A stretch of DNA of 64,000 nucleotides from Planctomycetaceae bacterium. GTDB taxonomy: Bacteria > Planctomycetota > Planctomycetia > Planctomycetales > Planctomycetaceae. Below the pieces are notes generated by a model that saw only the letters and a list, made by a program, of their open reading frames with translations, was not told the DNA's origin and made no database searches. Of this stretch, positions 24,583-34,314 are shown one piece after another. Location: NCBI GenBank assembly GCA_020638955.1, contig JACKHO010000001.1, forward strand, positions 496,001-560,000, read 5' to 3'. The position numbers and the translations under genes are program-made. The stretch's first letter is position 1; the number at the start of each line of letters is the position of its first letter.

Positions 24583-25878
24583 CTATTTGTCGCCTGCGAG
24601 TTGTTCGAGGAGTTTCACGGCTTCGTCACGGTGTTCGATTTGTTCGTTGAGTTGGGCGTCACGGATGGTGGTCAGCCACTCGCTGAAGTACGGGCCGGGT
24701 TGGTGGCCGAGTTGGATGAGGTCGCGGCCAGTCAGTAACTCGGTGGGATCAATTTGTGATGCAGGAGTGACGCTACGGTAGTTCTCGACCCAGTCGAATT
24801 CGTTTGTGGCGTCCCCCTGACAAATGGTCCAGGTCCGTTCGATGGTGAGCAGGTCGTCGACATAAGGACTCACCAGCAGGCGTTTGAGTTGGGCGAGTGG
24901 AAGTGCCGAGGCGGCGTCGAACATGTTCCGGTTCTGCACCAGCCAGCAAATGTGTGCGAGTTGGTCGTTGGAAAGTCGCAACCGTTTACAAATGTCCTGA
25001 ACAGTTCCGTGCCCCGGAGCGTCATGCTTTTTCCAGTCGGTGGGAGCGGGAACAAAACGAAGCACCATCGCCATGGCTGCTTCAAACGACAACTCTGGAA
25101 CCTGCTTCAACGAATGTAGAAGCAGGTTCCACCGTTCTTCGGAGAAATGGATGACCGTCTCCACAACCTCCGGAAGAATGATGGGCAGTAAGTCGAGGCT
25201 GCGCAGCATTTCCAGTGCAATGCTGCGGTTGGCATGACGCAAACACTTCTGCAGCTCCTGAGCGATTCGCTCCGAACTGACGACGACCAGTTGTCGGGCC
25301 ATGTGCTGCACGGCGCTGGCTGTTTCGCTGTCGAGTTCAAAATCGAGCACGGCAGCAAACCGAATGGCCCGCAGCATCCGGAGTTTGTCCTCGGTCATCC
25401 GTTCGATGGGATTTCCAATGGCACGCACAACTCTTCGCTGCAAATCGGCTTTGCCGCCGACAAAGTCATGGACGGTTTCGGTCAGAGGATCATAGAACAT
25501 GCCGTTGATGGTGAAGTCGCGTCGTTGGGCGTCATGCTCGGCATCACAGAATTCAACATGATCGGGCCGTCGTCCGTCGGCGTAGGTTCCATCAAGCCGA
25601 AAGGTGGCGACTTCCACTTGTCCGGCAGACTTGGGGCCGAGGACAATCATGACGCCAAAACTTTCGCCGACGGCCAGCGTTCTTCGCGTCCCGAAAACTT
25701 CGCGAACTTCAGCGGGAGTGGCGTTCGTGGCGACATCAAAGTCGGTGGCGGGGCGTCCCAGCAACAGGTCGCGCACACAACCGCCCGCCCAGAATGCTGT
25801 GAAGCCCTGTTCGCGCAGTCGCCGAATGACGTCAATGGAGAACTCTCGCGGCGACAATTCGAATTCTCCAGTGGTCAA
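24583..25878 (-). CDS. cca: CCA tRNA nucleotidyltransferase (class II, polyA polymerase family)
   Basis: A 431-residue protein. The nucleotidyltransferase head contains FWAGGCVRDLLLGRPATDFD, the signature 'GG.vRD.lLg....DfDvat', then ATNATPAEVREVFG and EVATFRLDGTYADGRRPDHV. The helical neck/body starts at RRDFTINGMFYDP, followed by GNPIERMTEDKLRMLRAIRF, with RRDFT.N and ED.LR..R the residues of motifs C-E. It adds or repairs the CCA end of tRNAs, needed here because the tRNA-Leu in this window lacks an encoded CCA. The start is a TTG at 25878; no upstream ATG is in frame before a stop. Confidence 0.93.
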   Translation of the reverse strand: MTTGEFELSPREFSIDVIRRLREQGFTAFWAGGCVRDLLLGRPATDFDVATNATPAEVREVFGTRRTLAVGESFGVMIVLGPKSAGQVEVATFRLDGTYADGRRPDHVEFCDAEHDAQRRDFTINGMFYDPLTETVHDFVGGKADLQRRVVRAIGNPIERMTEDKLRMLRAIRFAAVLDFELDSETASAVQHMARQLVVVSSERIAQELQKCLRHANRSIALEMLRSLDLLPIILPEVVETVIHFSEERWNLLLHSLKQVPELSFEAAMAMVLRFVPAPTDWKKHDAPGHGTVQDICKRLRLSNDQLAHICWLVQNRNMFDAASALPLAQLKRLLVSPYVDDLLTIERTWTICQGDATNEFDWVENYRSVTPASQIDPTELLTGRDLIQLGHQPGPYFSEWLTTIRDAQLNEQIEHRDEAVKLLEQLAGDK

Positions 25879-25923
25879 TGGTTGCCGGGGAAGATGGTAC
25901 GCATGTCAGAGCCCCCGGCAATG

Positions 25924-27936
25924 TTACTCGTGATCAGCGGCAGCTTTCTTGAACTCCATGAGGCGTCGATTATACGCAGCAATGGTCTCTTTGTGTCGCA
26001 ATGTGCCAAGCAGAACACCGCGGTCGGTTGCATCGACCACAGGCAGTTCGTCGATGGCAATGGCCGTAAAGCAGCGGATGGCGGTGTTGAGGTCGTCTTC
26101 AGGCGTGACAGCGACAATTCTGCCATTCATGACATCACGGGCATTCGCCAGTTTCCACAGCGTGGGGTCATACAAATAGGAGCGCACGTCATCGGCGGAG
26201 AAAATTCCGATGACATGGTTTTGCGTGTCCACCACGGGGAAGTAGTGCTGTTTCGTTTCGGCGAGGATATGGACGATATCTTCAAGCGACGTCGACTCAG
26301 GAATAAGCTTGTAGTTCACGCTCTTGTCGTAGACGTCGGCTACACGCATGCCTTCGAGAACGTCAACGAGGAAATCGCCGCGGTGAGCAGGCGATTCCAG
26401 ACGGTTCCTCACCTGTTTGATGTACAGTTTCCAGGGGCGACCGAGCACAAACGTAATGGTCGAAACCCACATGGTGGGAAGCAGCAGTCCGTATCCCCCC
26501 GTCATTTCTGACACCATGATGATGGTAGAAAACGGCGCGTGAGCACATCCGGAGAAGAACCCGGCCATACCAACAATCGCAAACGCTTCGGGACGTGGCA
26601 CGATGTGCGGAAAGAAGTGGTTAAAGAACAAACCTACTGCTCCGCCAACGCACCCCCCAATAACCATCGAAGGACCGAACACACCGCCCGATCCACCCGA
26701 GGAAATTGTCAGCGACGTCGTGATGATTTTGACGAGCGAAACCGTAAACAGAATGAGAATGCACTGGGCGAGTAGAGGGGAGCCATCGGGCCCAACGGCA
26801 ATGCTGCCGGGACTGGTCACGGCTTTCTGCAGTACCCCGTACCCGGTCGACAGCACCGCCAGAAGTTGTCGGTCCTCAGCAAATCCGTAGTAGAGGCCAA
26901 TTCCAATCAGGCCTGCGAGCGCGGCACCAATGGCGGGCCGAAACATTTTCGGCGTGGGCACCTTCTCAAAGAGTTTGTGTACGCCGTAGAACGTCTTGAT
27001 GTAAAAGGCCCCAACTGCCACGAGGATTACTGCGAGCACGGCGTAGGGAATGAGTTCGAGCGGACTGCCCGTGAGAAATGGTGTGGAAGGGAATCCGAAG
27101 AGCGGCTCGTGCCGTATCGATTCGGGAAGCCAGAGGCGAAAAACGGAATATCCGATAATTGAGGCCGTTGCTGCGGGAACGAAAACTTCGGCTTCGAATT
27201 CTGAGTCACTGTACAGAATTTCGGCGGCGAATAACGCACCGGCAAGCGGAGCGCGAAACACGGCTCCCACTCCGGCTCCCATGCCAGCGGCGAGCAGAAT
27301 ACGTCGGTCGCGCGCAGAAAGATTCAGGACCGACCCGAGGTACGATCCGAACGACGCTCCAATTTGAGCGATAGGACCTTCACGACCGCCCGAACCGCAT
27401 GTTCCCAGAGTAATTGCCGATGCCAAGGTTTTGACAATGGGCACCCGCCAGTTGATGATGCCGCGCTTATTATGGAATGCGTCAATGGCGGCATCGGTCC
27501 CGTGCCCTTCGGCTTCAGGAGCAAACGTATAAACAAGGGCTCCGGAAATCAGCCCGCCACCCGTCATTACGGCAATGAGCAACCATGGTGAGAAGACAGG
27601 CGTGTCGTGAGCCTCGACTGTGGTTGCGTCGGTTTCTGCCTCCGGTGGAGACACGTCAAGGTCATCGGGTTCTGCAGTTGCACCTTCGTTGGACGCCTCA
27701 AGCGGAGACAGGACAAGCTCGTCTTGTTCCTCCTCAGCCGCTTCGCCTTTCGCCTCGGGAGGTGAGTATCCAGCAATGGCGACGCTCGTGTATTCCACGA
27801 CCACGTGGCCAGCGAGTTGGAACACAATCCCGCCCAGGCCGGCGATGACGCCGACCAGCATGGAAAGCATTGTCAGGCGTCCAGACGTTTTCCAGTCGAG
27901 ACGGTCCAGGAGCTTGCTCCAGTCCCCAAGCACCAA
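25924..27936 (-). CDS. ClC-type chloride channel/transporter with two CBS domains
   Basis: A 670-residue membrane protein. The ClC core shows GTCGSGGREGPIAQIGASFG, carrying the external gating glutamate in G-R-E-G-P, and GGSGGVFGPSMVIGGCVGG, the GxFxP anion-path motif, followed by MAGFFSGCAHAPFSTIIMVS. The first two helices are separated by an unusual acidic insert (about residues 50-110, rich in Glu, Asp, Ala and Thr). A pair of cytosolic CBS domains (about residues 540-660) ends the protein and may bind adenine nucleotides. It transports chloride or fluoride, probably as a H+/anion exchanger. Start is TTG 27936 or GTG 27933, both just after GGAGAAAC. Confidence 0.9.
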   Translation of the reverse strand: MVLGDWSKLLDRLDWKTSGRLTMLSMLVGVIAGLGGIVFQLAGHVVVEYTSVAIAGYSPPEAKGEAAEEEQDELVLSPLEASNEGATAEPDDLDVSPPEAETDATTVEAHDTPVFSPWLLIAVMTGGGLISGALVYTFAPEAEGHGTDAAIDAFHNKRGIINWRVPIVKTLASAITLGTCGSGGREGPIAQIGASFGSYLGSVLNLSARDRRILLAAGMGAGVGAVFRAPLAGALFAAEILYSDSEFEAEVFVPAATASIIGYSVFRLWLPESIRHEPLFGFPSTPFLTGSPLELIPYAVLAVILVAVGAFYIKTFYGVHKLFEKVPTPKMFRPAIGAALAGLIGIGLYYGFAEDRQLLAVLSTGYGVLQKAVTSPGSIAVGPDGSPLLAQCILILFTVSLVKIITTSLTISSGGSGGVFGPSMVIGGCVGGAVGLFFNHFFPHIVPRPEAFAIVGMAGFFSGCAHAPFSTIIMVSEMTGGYGLLLPTMWVSTITFVLGRPWKLYIKQVRNRLESPAHRGDFLVDVLEGMRVADVYDKSVNYKLIPESTSLEDIVHILAETKQHYFPVVDTQNHVIGIFSADDVRSYLYDPTLWKLANARDVMNGRIVAVTPEDDLNTAIRCFTAIAIDELPVVDATDRGVLLGTLRHKETIAAYNRRLMEFKKAAADHE

Positions 27937-28077
27937 GTTTCTCCAATGTCAATGAGCACGCGAGGTCTAAGCCCCGATTGTCGCAGGGCTGCAAGCAGGT
28001 TCAAGGCACTCCCGAAGACAAAACCGCATGAATCTGCAATTCATCGGTCCTCGGGCGGCCAACGCATGAGTGACGAC

Positions 28078-29396
28078 TCATGTGATAATGTCGTGAACCA
28101 CTTTGCCATGAATATCTGTCAAGCGGAACTGCCGCCCCTGAAACTTGAACGTCAGCCGTTCGTGATCAATTCCCATTTGATTGAGAATGGTCGCCTGCAA
28201 ATCGTGAACATGCACCGGATTCTCGACCGCGTGAATTCCGAGTTCGTCACTCGCGCCGTACGTGATTCCGGGTTTGATGCCGCCGCCTGCCATCCACACT
28301 GTGAATGCATAAGGATGATGGTCGCGTCCCCAGCGAACCCGATCTTTAATGTCACCTTGAATGAACGGCGTTCGCCCGAACTCACCGCCCCAAATGACGA
28401 GGGTATCTTCGAGCAGTCCGCGCTGAGCCAAATCGCGAACGAGCGCGGCGCTTGGTTGATCGGTGTCGCGGCACTGATTGTAGAGTTCGGTCGTCAGACT
28501 GTTGTGTTGATCCCACCCAGCGTGCATAAGTTGCACGGTACGGACCCCACGTTCCACCAGCCGCCGGGCCAGCAGGCAGTTGTAGGCGAAGCTGCCCGGT
28601 TCATGCACGCTAGGGCCGTACATGTCGAGGATATGTTTCGGCTCACCATCGATGTCCGTGAGTTCCGGAACACTCGCCTGCATTTTGAAGGCCATTTCGT
28701 ACTGCGAAATTCGGGTGGCGATTTCAGGGTCGCCATAGTCCTTCAGCTTCAGTTCATTCAAAGCCGAGACGCCGTCGAGCCATTCGCGTCGCATTTCCCG
28801 GCTAATGCCGTTGGGATTGTTCAAGTAGAGAACGGGATCGGCGCTTCCCCGGAACTTCACACCCTGATACTTCGAGGGGAGGAATCCACTGCTCCAGTAG
28901 AAGTCGTAGAAGATTTGTCCGCACGAAGTCCCCTTGCTGATGGACGTCATCACGACGAACGCCGGGAGTACTTCCGTTTCGCTGCCGAGGCCGTATGTCA
29001 TCCACGAACCCAGTGTGGGACGACCAGGAATTTGACTGCCGCTCAATAGAAAGCTAATGGCCGGAGCGTGATTGACCGCCTCGGTATGCATCCCTTTTAT
29101 GAAGCAGACGTCGTCGACGATTTCCGAAATATGTGGCAGAAAGTCGCTGACCCAAGCTCCGCATTCACCACGCTGTTTGAATGGTTCCACCGGCGCGAGC
29201 ATCAGCTTGCCGGTGGCGTTCCCCGTCATGGTACTGAACCGCTGCCCCTTCACCGCTTCTTCGGGAACTGGCTCGCCATGCATCTTTACGAGCTGCGGCT
29301 TCCAGTCATACAGGTCGCAGTGCGTGGGAGCCCCGTTCTGGAACAGATAAATAATGTGCTTGGCCTTCGGCGCAAAATGGGGGGCCGGTCCGCTGA
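28078..29396 (-). pseudogene. DUF1501 gene, 3' part, cut off from its 5' part by an IS
   Basis: The frame runs from the IS edge (29396) to a stop at 28078-28080. It begins SGPAPHFAPKAKHIIYLFQ and continues NGAPTHCDLYDWKP, HTEAVNHAPAISFLLSG, SWMTYGLGSETE, WGGEFGRTPFIQG, WGRDHHPYAF and ATILNQMGIDHERL, all typical of DUF1501 (secreted, alkaline-phosphatase-like fold). It lacks the start codon and Tat leader; these lie at 34315-34450 on the other strand (see the inversion finding). Joining the two parts with one TCA removed gives an uninterrupted 483-codon frame. No decay is seen, so the interruption looks recent. An internal ATG at 29283 could in principle start a truncated product. Confidence 0.88.
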
Positions 29397-30963
29397 CAGG
29401 CTGTGAATTTTTGTTTGGTGGTTTTGCAGAACGAATTAGACTCCCTCGGGTCGTGACTGAAGATTGGTGTTTCGGTTTGGGAGTCGTTATGGAACAGACT
29501 GCGAAGGATCCTGCCGTTCGGTATCAGCGAGCCGAACGGCGGCAAATCGAGTGGCGACCGTTGTCGTTGGATCAACTTCTGCCGGAGGATCACACGGCCC
29601 GGTTGATTTGGGCGTATGTGGAAGCGCTTGATTTGAAAGAGTTGTATAAAAAGATTCAGGCCCATGAGCATGGTCCTGGTCGAAATCCGATTGATCCGAA
29701 GATTCTGCTGGCATTGTGGCTGCTGGCCACAATTGATGGATTCAGTTCGGCACGGCGTCTGGACAAGCTGTGCAAGGAGCATTTGGGGTATTTGTGGCTG
29801 TGCGGTGGTGTCACGGTCAATTACCACACGTTGGCAGACTTTCGCGTGGAACACGTCGAGGTTCTGGATGGACTGCTGACGCAAAGCGTGGCGACGCTCT
29901 TGCATCAGGGGTTGGTCGAACTCACACGTGTGGCTCAGGATGGCATGCGGGTACGAGCTTCGGCGGGGAGTGCGTCGTTTCGACGTCACGCAACATTGCA
30001 GGAATGCCTGAAGGAAGCCCAAGAGCACCTGGAAGAACTTCAACGCGAAGCTGAGTCGGGAAGCGAAGACCGCCGTGTGCGTGCTGCAAGAGAGCGTGCT
30101 GCACGCGACCGCAAGGAACGTATCGAAGCAGCACTGGCCGAACGGGAGTCGCTGGTTCCCAAGATGGAGCGACGTAAGAAAGGGTCTGGCGAAAACGCTC
30201 GTGCTTCGATGACTGATGCACAAGCCCGCAAGATGAAGATGGGCGATGGAGGTTTTCGTCCCGCTTACAATGTGCAATTTGCGACCGCAACCGATTCGCT
30301 GGTGATCGTCGGGGTGGACGTGGTCAACGCAGGAACCGATGGCGGCCAGATGAAACCGATGGCCGATCAAATACAAAAGCGATACGGCAAACGTCCCGAC
30401 GAGTATCTGGCAGATGGGGGCTTTGTCAATCTCGAAGACATCACCGTTCTGGAACGAGCTGGTATGACGACGTATCTCCCAATCATGGAACAGGAGCAGA
30501 AACGGGCCAAAGGAATTGACCCATTCGCCCCCATCAAAGGAGACAGTGAGGAGGTCAAGAACTGGCGGTCTCGCATGGGGACCGAAGTCGCCCAAACGAT
30601 CTACAAACAGCGCACAGCAACCGCGGAGTTTCCCAATGCCGGTTGTCGCAACCGTGGCTTAAATCAATTTCGAGTGCGAGGTCTGTTCAAAGCCAAAGCC
30701 GTGAGCCTGCTTCACGCCCTGGCCCACAACTTTCAACGGATGTTGGCACTCTCCTCGCCGGCATAATCGAGGATCACCTGGCCAAACACAACTTTCGTAG
30801 CCCTGAACGTCTCAACTGGACCGGCTGGCACCGCCTGCCTGAAACATCCAGCAAAGAAAAACTCGGCCAAAACTCACAACTAGACACGACTCACCCCGGT
30901 CACTCAAAAAATGACCCGCCGGTATCGAAAAGAATTCCCTCCACGACATAAATTCACAGCCTG
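29397..30963 (+). mobile_element. IS element, IS1182-like, copy 1
   Basis: The 1567-bp element starts CAGGCTGTGAATTT and ends AAATTCACAGCCTG, with one transposase gene. The flanking 14 bp at its right side (30964-30977, ACAGCGGACCCTAC) also flank the second copy, so the inverted repeats may be longer, as discussed in the findings. On the left it interrupts a DUF1501 gene next to TGA, the complement of the TCA that borders the other half. About 190 bp after the transposase stop are non-coding. It is identical to copy 2 wherever I compared the nucleotides, implying recent spread. Confidence 0.92.
29489..30766 (+). CDS. IS1182-family transposase, copy 1
   Basis: A 425-residue DDE transposase from the ATG at 29489, preceded by GGGAGTCGTT. 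It opens with QIEWRPLSLDQLLPEDHTAR and HGPGRNPIDPKILLALWLLA, typical of the IS1182/IS5-type N-terminal DUF772 domain. A charged coiled-coil insert (about residues 170-230: EEAQEHL.EL..EAES) separates it from the catalytic half: ASMTDAQARKMKMGDGGFRP, TDSLVIVGVDVVNAGTDGGQ, YLADGGFVNLEDITVLER and VAQTIYKQRTATAEFPNAGC, ending in VRGLFKAKAVSLLHALAHN. The Asp in VAQDGM, the Asp in YLADGG and a Glu near TATAEF are the likely catalytic triad. No frameshift is present, so it should be active. Confidence 0.92.
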   Translation: MEQTAKDPAVRYQRAERRQIEWRPLSLDQLLPEDHTARLIWAYVEALDLKELYKKIQAHEHGPGRNPIDPKILLALWLLATIDGFSSARRLDKLCKEHLGYLWLCGGVTVNYHTLADFRVEHVEVLDGLLTQSVATLLHQGLVELTRVAQDGMRVRASAGSASFRRHATLQECLKEAQEHLEELQREAESGSEDRRVRAARERAARDRKERIEAALAERESLVPKMERRKKGSGENARASMTDAQARKMKMGDGGFRPAYNVQFATATDSLVIVGVDVVNAGTDGGQMKPMADQIQKRYGKRPDEYLADGGFVNLEDITVLERAGMTTYLPIMEQEQKRAKGIDPFAPIKGDSEEVKNWRSRMGTEVAQTIYKQRTATAEFPNAGCRNRGLNQFRVRGLFKAKAVSLLHALAHNFQRMLALSSPA

Positions 30964-31229
30964 ACAGCGGACCCTACTCGGCTTGGAGATGATGAAGTTC
31001 TGGTGGTACTGGACGATGAGCGTCAAACGCCGCATCGCGTCCGGTACCACCGGACCTACTGTTCCTTCGCTTCTTGGAGACACCGGCCAACCCGGTCGGT
31101 TCGCGTAGAGACAGGATGTTTTATCGCTTGCGATCCATGTACGTTGAGCGCCCGAGAGGCACGGATAGCCGATGATGAATCACCTTGTGCCCACGACACC
31201 CACCACGTGATGTGGTGCCCCTCAACATT

Positions 31230-32021
31230 TCAATGTCGTCTCCAACGACTACCTTCCTGCTCTGAGAAAAGACTTAGAATTGATTTGATCAGGCCAACCA
31301 TTGATGTCCAAATCGGTTCCCACCATGGAGCGCGAAGTGCAGAAAAGTACAGGAACTCGGGCGGTTCGCCCTGACCATCCCACCCGGCATGATCGATCTC
31401 GTTCCACAACGTATCAGCCCCATAGACAAGTTCGATGAAGGTAGCCATGGTGCCAGCAATCATCACCACGACGCCAGCATAAAACATCAACAATCCTTCA
31501 GAGGTGCCGTGGAAGAATTCATCAAACGCCAAGTATCCCAGCCCGAACAATGCGAGAAACAGCAGCAGTTGGGCAAACTTGATGATGACATATCGACAAA
31601 ACAGAAGTCTGTTTTGAGCACGAAGCCCTGGTATCCGCTTCGCTTCTGTTGCCTTCGCATGGAGTGTCTTGCAATTCTCACGTGCGAGTGTTGATACCCG
31701 CGACTGCCGATTCGTCAGTACCAGAAGCAGCGACACGGCGGGCGCCAACAGGACTAGGTATTCTCCTGGATTTCGACGTTTTGGCTCTGTCAGTTCGGTT
31801 TCGACTGTTCTTGCCTGTGAATCCATTTCCTCCGCCTGCTGGGAACTGAAGGGAATTCGGACATTGGAAGTTGGCCCACTATGGCCCGTAGGCGACTCTT
31901 TCGCTTGGCCATTCTCAGACGAGGCGTCCTGTGGCGTGGTGCCGGATTCATTAAACTTCGCGATCACTTCGTCTCCAGGAACGACGATCATCGCAATTGC
32001 AAATATCGGGCACATCCACAT
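31230..32021 (-). CDS. DUF2721-like membrane protein
   Basis: A 263-residue protein from the ATG at 32021 (GGAGCTTGAAC before it). The N-terminal 85 residues include a short hydrophobic start and a polar, Ser/Glu-rich stretch. Membrane segments follow: YLVLLAPAVSLLLVLTN, with NRQSRVSTLARENC after it, then CRYVIIKFAQLLLFLALFG, GLGYLAF and LLMFYAGVVVMIAGTMATFI. 'LaPavsl.lL.l.NR.sRv..laRe...l' with an 'R......' helix pair is the DUF2721 pattern. The C-terminus is WWEPIWTSMVGLIKSILSLF. Function unknown. The region 30978-31229 between the IS and this gene shows only interspersed repeat sequence, diverged from 36110-36230. Confidence 0.65.
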   Translation of the reverse strand: MWMCPIFAIAMIVVPGDEVIAKFNESGTTPQDASSENGQAKESPTGHSGPTSNVRIPFSSQQAEEMDSQARTVETELTEPKRRNPGEYLVLLAPAVSLLLVLTNRQSRVSTLARENCKTLHAKATEAKRIPGLRAQNRLLFCRYVIIKFAQLLLFLALFGLGYLAFDEFFHGTSEGLLMFYAGVVVMIAGTMATFIELVYGADTLWNEIDHAGWDGQGEPPEFLYFSALRAPWWEPIWTSMVGLIKSILSLFSEQEGSRWRRH

Positions 32022-32094
32022 GTTCAAGCTCCGCTCAATGCCGAGACACCGGCTAGTTTTGGTATTAGCAACATACGGTTATTCGCCCCTCGCC

Positions 32095-32158
32095 GTGTGG
32101 GAAATCTGTCGACCGGGCCAAATCGAGTTCAATGCAATTCTCGACAGATTGACCACAG
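32095..32158. repeat. Palindromic interspersed repeat (CTGTGGG.AATCTGTCGACCG type), copy 2
   Basis: GTGTGGGAAATCTGTCGACC and TCTCGACAGATTGACCACA are inverted arms; the unit matches 21013-21077 with scattered changes and sits in the intergenic gap between two small genes on the same strand. Confidence 0.7.
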
Positions 32159-32214
32159 CCACCCGCCGATGTCAACTACGTGGGGTTGCCGGATTTCTGC
32201 TACCGGACCGATGG

Positions 32215-32622
32215 TTACTCAGTCGACATTTCAAAGGTAACGGTCCAAACTCCTTCATTGTCAAACATGAAGATGGTCGTTCCATCGCGATTTGGAGGAA
32301 CCACACCATTCAACTCAATCGACTGCGAGTGGATTGTTTGACTGTCGTCACTAAGAAATCGCCATTTCACCGTTGTCTCGCTCGGAATCCTGTCGAGCCG
32401 TGGAAAGATTGCCTCTTTAGTTCCCACTTGACTCAGAAAGCCTTCGAGTGGCCGGGCAGCGCCAAATCCGGTCCAGTCGATGATCGTTATGGCTTGATCA
32501 TTTGTGCTTTTTGTTTTGAACCGGCCTGAATACCAGTCAGCTGTACCTTGGCATCCGAGCAGCAATACGACAAACGTACTGGCTAGCTGAACTGAAAACT
32601 GGGCTCGCATGCGAGCGCACAT
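32215..32622 (-). CDS. Small lipoprotein of unknown function
   Basis: A 135-residue protein; the signal (FSVQLASTFVVLLLGC) ends in a lipobox Cys at about residue 24. The mature part (WYSGRFKTKSTNDQAITIID, PRLDRIPSETTVKWRFLSDD, GVVPPNRDGTTIFMFDNEG and VWTVTFEMSTE, read in parts) looks like one beta-sandwich domain. No family was recognised. GGGAGTCCTCA precedes the ATG. It lies 63 bp downstream of the intact DUF1501 gene on the same strand, so the two may form one transcript. Envelope-anchored, probably inner face of the outer membrane (inference). Confidence 0.65.
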   Translation of the reverse strand: MCARMRAQFSVQLASTFVVLLLGCQGTADWYSGRFKTKSTNDQAITIIDWTGFGAARPLEGFLSQVGTKEAIFPRLDRIPSETTVKWRFLSDDSQTIHSQSIELNGVVPPNRDGTTIFMFDNEGVWTVTFEMSTE

Positions 32623-32685
32623 TGAGGACTCCCTGGTACGTTTTCTTCAGTAGATGTGGGTCCCGCATTATCCGACCTACGATTA

Positions 32686-34137
32686 CTACGCCAGAATCTC
32701 ATCCATCACCCTCGCAGGTTCAACCCCCGTCAGCCGCTGATCGAGTCCCTGGTATTTGTACACGAACCGTTCGTGGTCGTAGCCCATTTGGTTCAGGATG
32801 GTGGCGTGTAAATCGCGGATGTGGACGGGGTCTTTGATGATGTTGTAGGAGAAGTCGTCGGTTTCGCCGTGGATGGTGCCTGGTTTGAATCCGCCGCCGG
32901 CCAGCCACATGGTGAAACAGCGGGGATGGTGGTCGCGGCCGTAGTTCTTCTCTGACAGGCCGCCTTGCGAGTAAATGGTGCGACCGAATTCGCCGCCCCA
33001 AATGACGAGGGTCTGGTCGAGCAGGCCACGTTGTTTGAGGTCTTGAATGAGTCCCCAGCAGGGTTGATCGACGTCGCGGCATTGATCGGGAAGGCGACCG
33101 GCGACGTTGCCGTGCGTGTCCCAGTTGTTGTGGTAAATCTGTACGAATCGCACTCCGCGTTCGACCATGCGGCGGGCGAGCAGGGCGGTGTTCGCAAACG
33201 TGCCCGGCTGTTTCGCCGCTTCGCCGTAGAGGTCAAACGTGGCGGCCGTCTCTTTCGAGAAGTCGGTGAGTTCCGGCACGCTGGACTGCATGCGGTAGGC
33301 GAGTTCGTACTGCTGAATGCGGGTGTGCGTTTCGGGATCGCCGACCTGCTGGTAATTCAGTTCGTTCAGTTGCTTCAGTCCATCGAGCGTGGTCCGCCGG
33401 ACTTCATCAGCGACGCCGGGGGGATTGTTCAGGTAGAGAATGGGATCACCACTGGTGCGGAACGACGTGGCGGCGTGTTCGCCGGGCAGGTATCCCGACG
33501 ACCAGAGCCGGGCGGAAATAGCCTGCACCTGTTCCGTGTTGGTGGGACGGGCGACCATGACCACAAACGTCGGCAGGTTTTCGTTGAGCGAGCCCAGTCC
33601 GTACGACGTCCACGAGCCGAGGCAGGGGCGACCGGTGACCTGGTTTCCCGTTTGGATGAAACTGATGGCCGGTTCGTGGTTGATGGCTTCCGTATGCATG
33701 CTGCGGATGAACGTCATGTCGTCCGCCATTTTTTTCGTGTACGGCAGCAGTTCGCTCATCCACATGCCACACTCGCCCGCCTGCTCGAACTCGAACATCG
33801 ACGGGGCAATGGGGAACCGCGACTGGCCGGAGGTCATGGTGGTGAGTCGCTGGCCGTTACGAATCGACTCGGGGAGGTCTTTGTCGTACCACTCCTTCAT
33901 GACTGGTTTGTAGTCGTACAAATCCATTTGCGGCGGACCGCCGACCATGTGCAGGTAAATGATGTGTTTCACCTTGCCGGGGAAGTGCGTGGGCACGTGA
34001 CCTTCCGCAGCATTGGCCGAGGAAAGGTCCGAGTTCATGAGCGTCGCCAGTGCTGCCGTCCCCAGCAGGTGTTTGCCACCTTGCTGAAAGAACAACCGCC
34101 GCGTCATGTTTTGTCGCACTTCGTCAAAAAGGCTCAT
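32686..34137 (-). CDS. DUF1501 family secreted protein (intact)
   Basis: A 483-residue protein from the ATG at 34137 (AGGTGACAGG just upstream). It begins with a twin-arginine-like leader (NMTRRLFFQQGGKHLLGTAA), then the alkaline-phosphatase-like DUF1501 fold: KVKHIIYLHMVGGPPQMDLY, MHTEAINHEPAISFIQTGNQ, SWTSYGLGSLNENLPTFVV, GDPILYLNNPPGV, YHNNWDTHGN, VIWGGEFGRTIYSQGG, GRDHHPRCFTMWLAGGG and LHATILNQMGYDHERFVYK. Metal ligands (D, H, D-H-H) are kept. DUF1501 proteins usually pair with DUF1549/DUF1553 cytochromes in planctomycetes; no such partner is seen here. It is divergent from the start of the split DUF1501 gene, 177 bp apart. Catalytic role unknown (sulfatase/phosphatase-like, inferred). 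Confidence 0.9.
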   Translation of the reverse strand: MSLFDEVRQNMTRRLFFQQGGKHLLGTAALATLMNSDLSSANAAEGHVPTHFPGKVKHIIYLHMVGGPPQMDLYDYKPVMKEWYDKDLPESIRNGQRLTTMTSGQSRFPIAPSMFEFEQAGECGMWMSELLPYTKKMADDMTFIRSMHTEAINHEPAISFIQTGNQVTGRPCLGSWTSYGLGSLNENLPTFVVMVARPTNTEQVQAISARLWSSGYLPGEHAATSFRTSGDPILYLNNPPGVADEVRRTTLDGLKQLNELNYQQVGDPETHTRIQQYELAYRMQSSVPELTDFSKETAATFDLYGEAAKQPGTFANTALLARRMVERGVRFVQIYHNNWDTHGNVAGRLPDQCRDVDQPCWGLIQDLKQRGLLDQTLVIWGGEFGRTIYSQGGLSEKNYGRDHHPRCFTMWLAGGGFKPGTIHGETDDFSYNIIKDPVHIRDLHATILNQMGYDHERFVYKYQGLDQRLTGVEPARVMDEILA

Positions 34138-34314
34138 CCTGTCACCTGTGTACATGTGGAACATCAATTGCCGACAATCCGGTATTCTACACAACGGAGA
34201 AACATCGCAGGAACGGCAACGGCAAATTTTCCATCAGCACTTTCCCCGTAGGGCGGGAGTATTCACAATAGAGTGAAGTCCATCCCGCCACATTATCCCG
34301 CCCAGTGTCACGCC

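Noticed and set aside
25234..26511. 425-codon + strand frame antisense to cca and the ClC gene
   Set aside because: It spans the boundary of two convincing genes on the other strand and shows no domain.
29306..30595. 429-codon frame antisense to the transposase
   Set aside because: It is an antisense shadow of the transposase codon usage, repeated identically in copy 2 (34819-36018) with no family signature.
32965..34251. 428-codon + strand frame antisense to the intact DUF1501 gene
   Set aside because: Low-complexity Arg/Val/Gly text mirroring the DUF1501 gene; no start signal.
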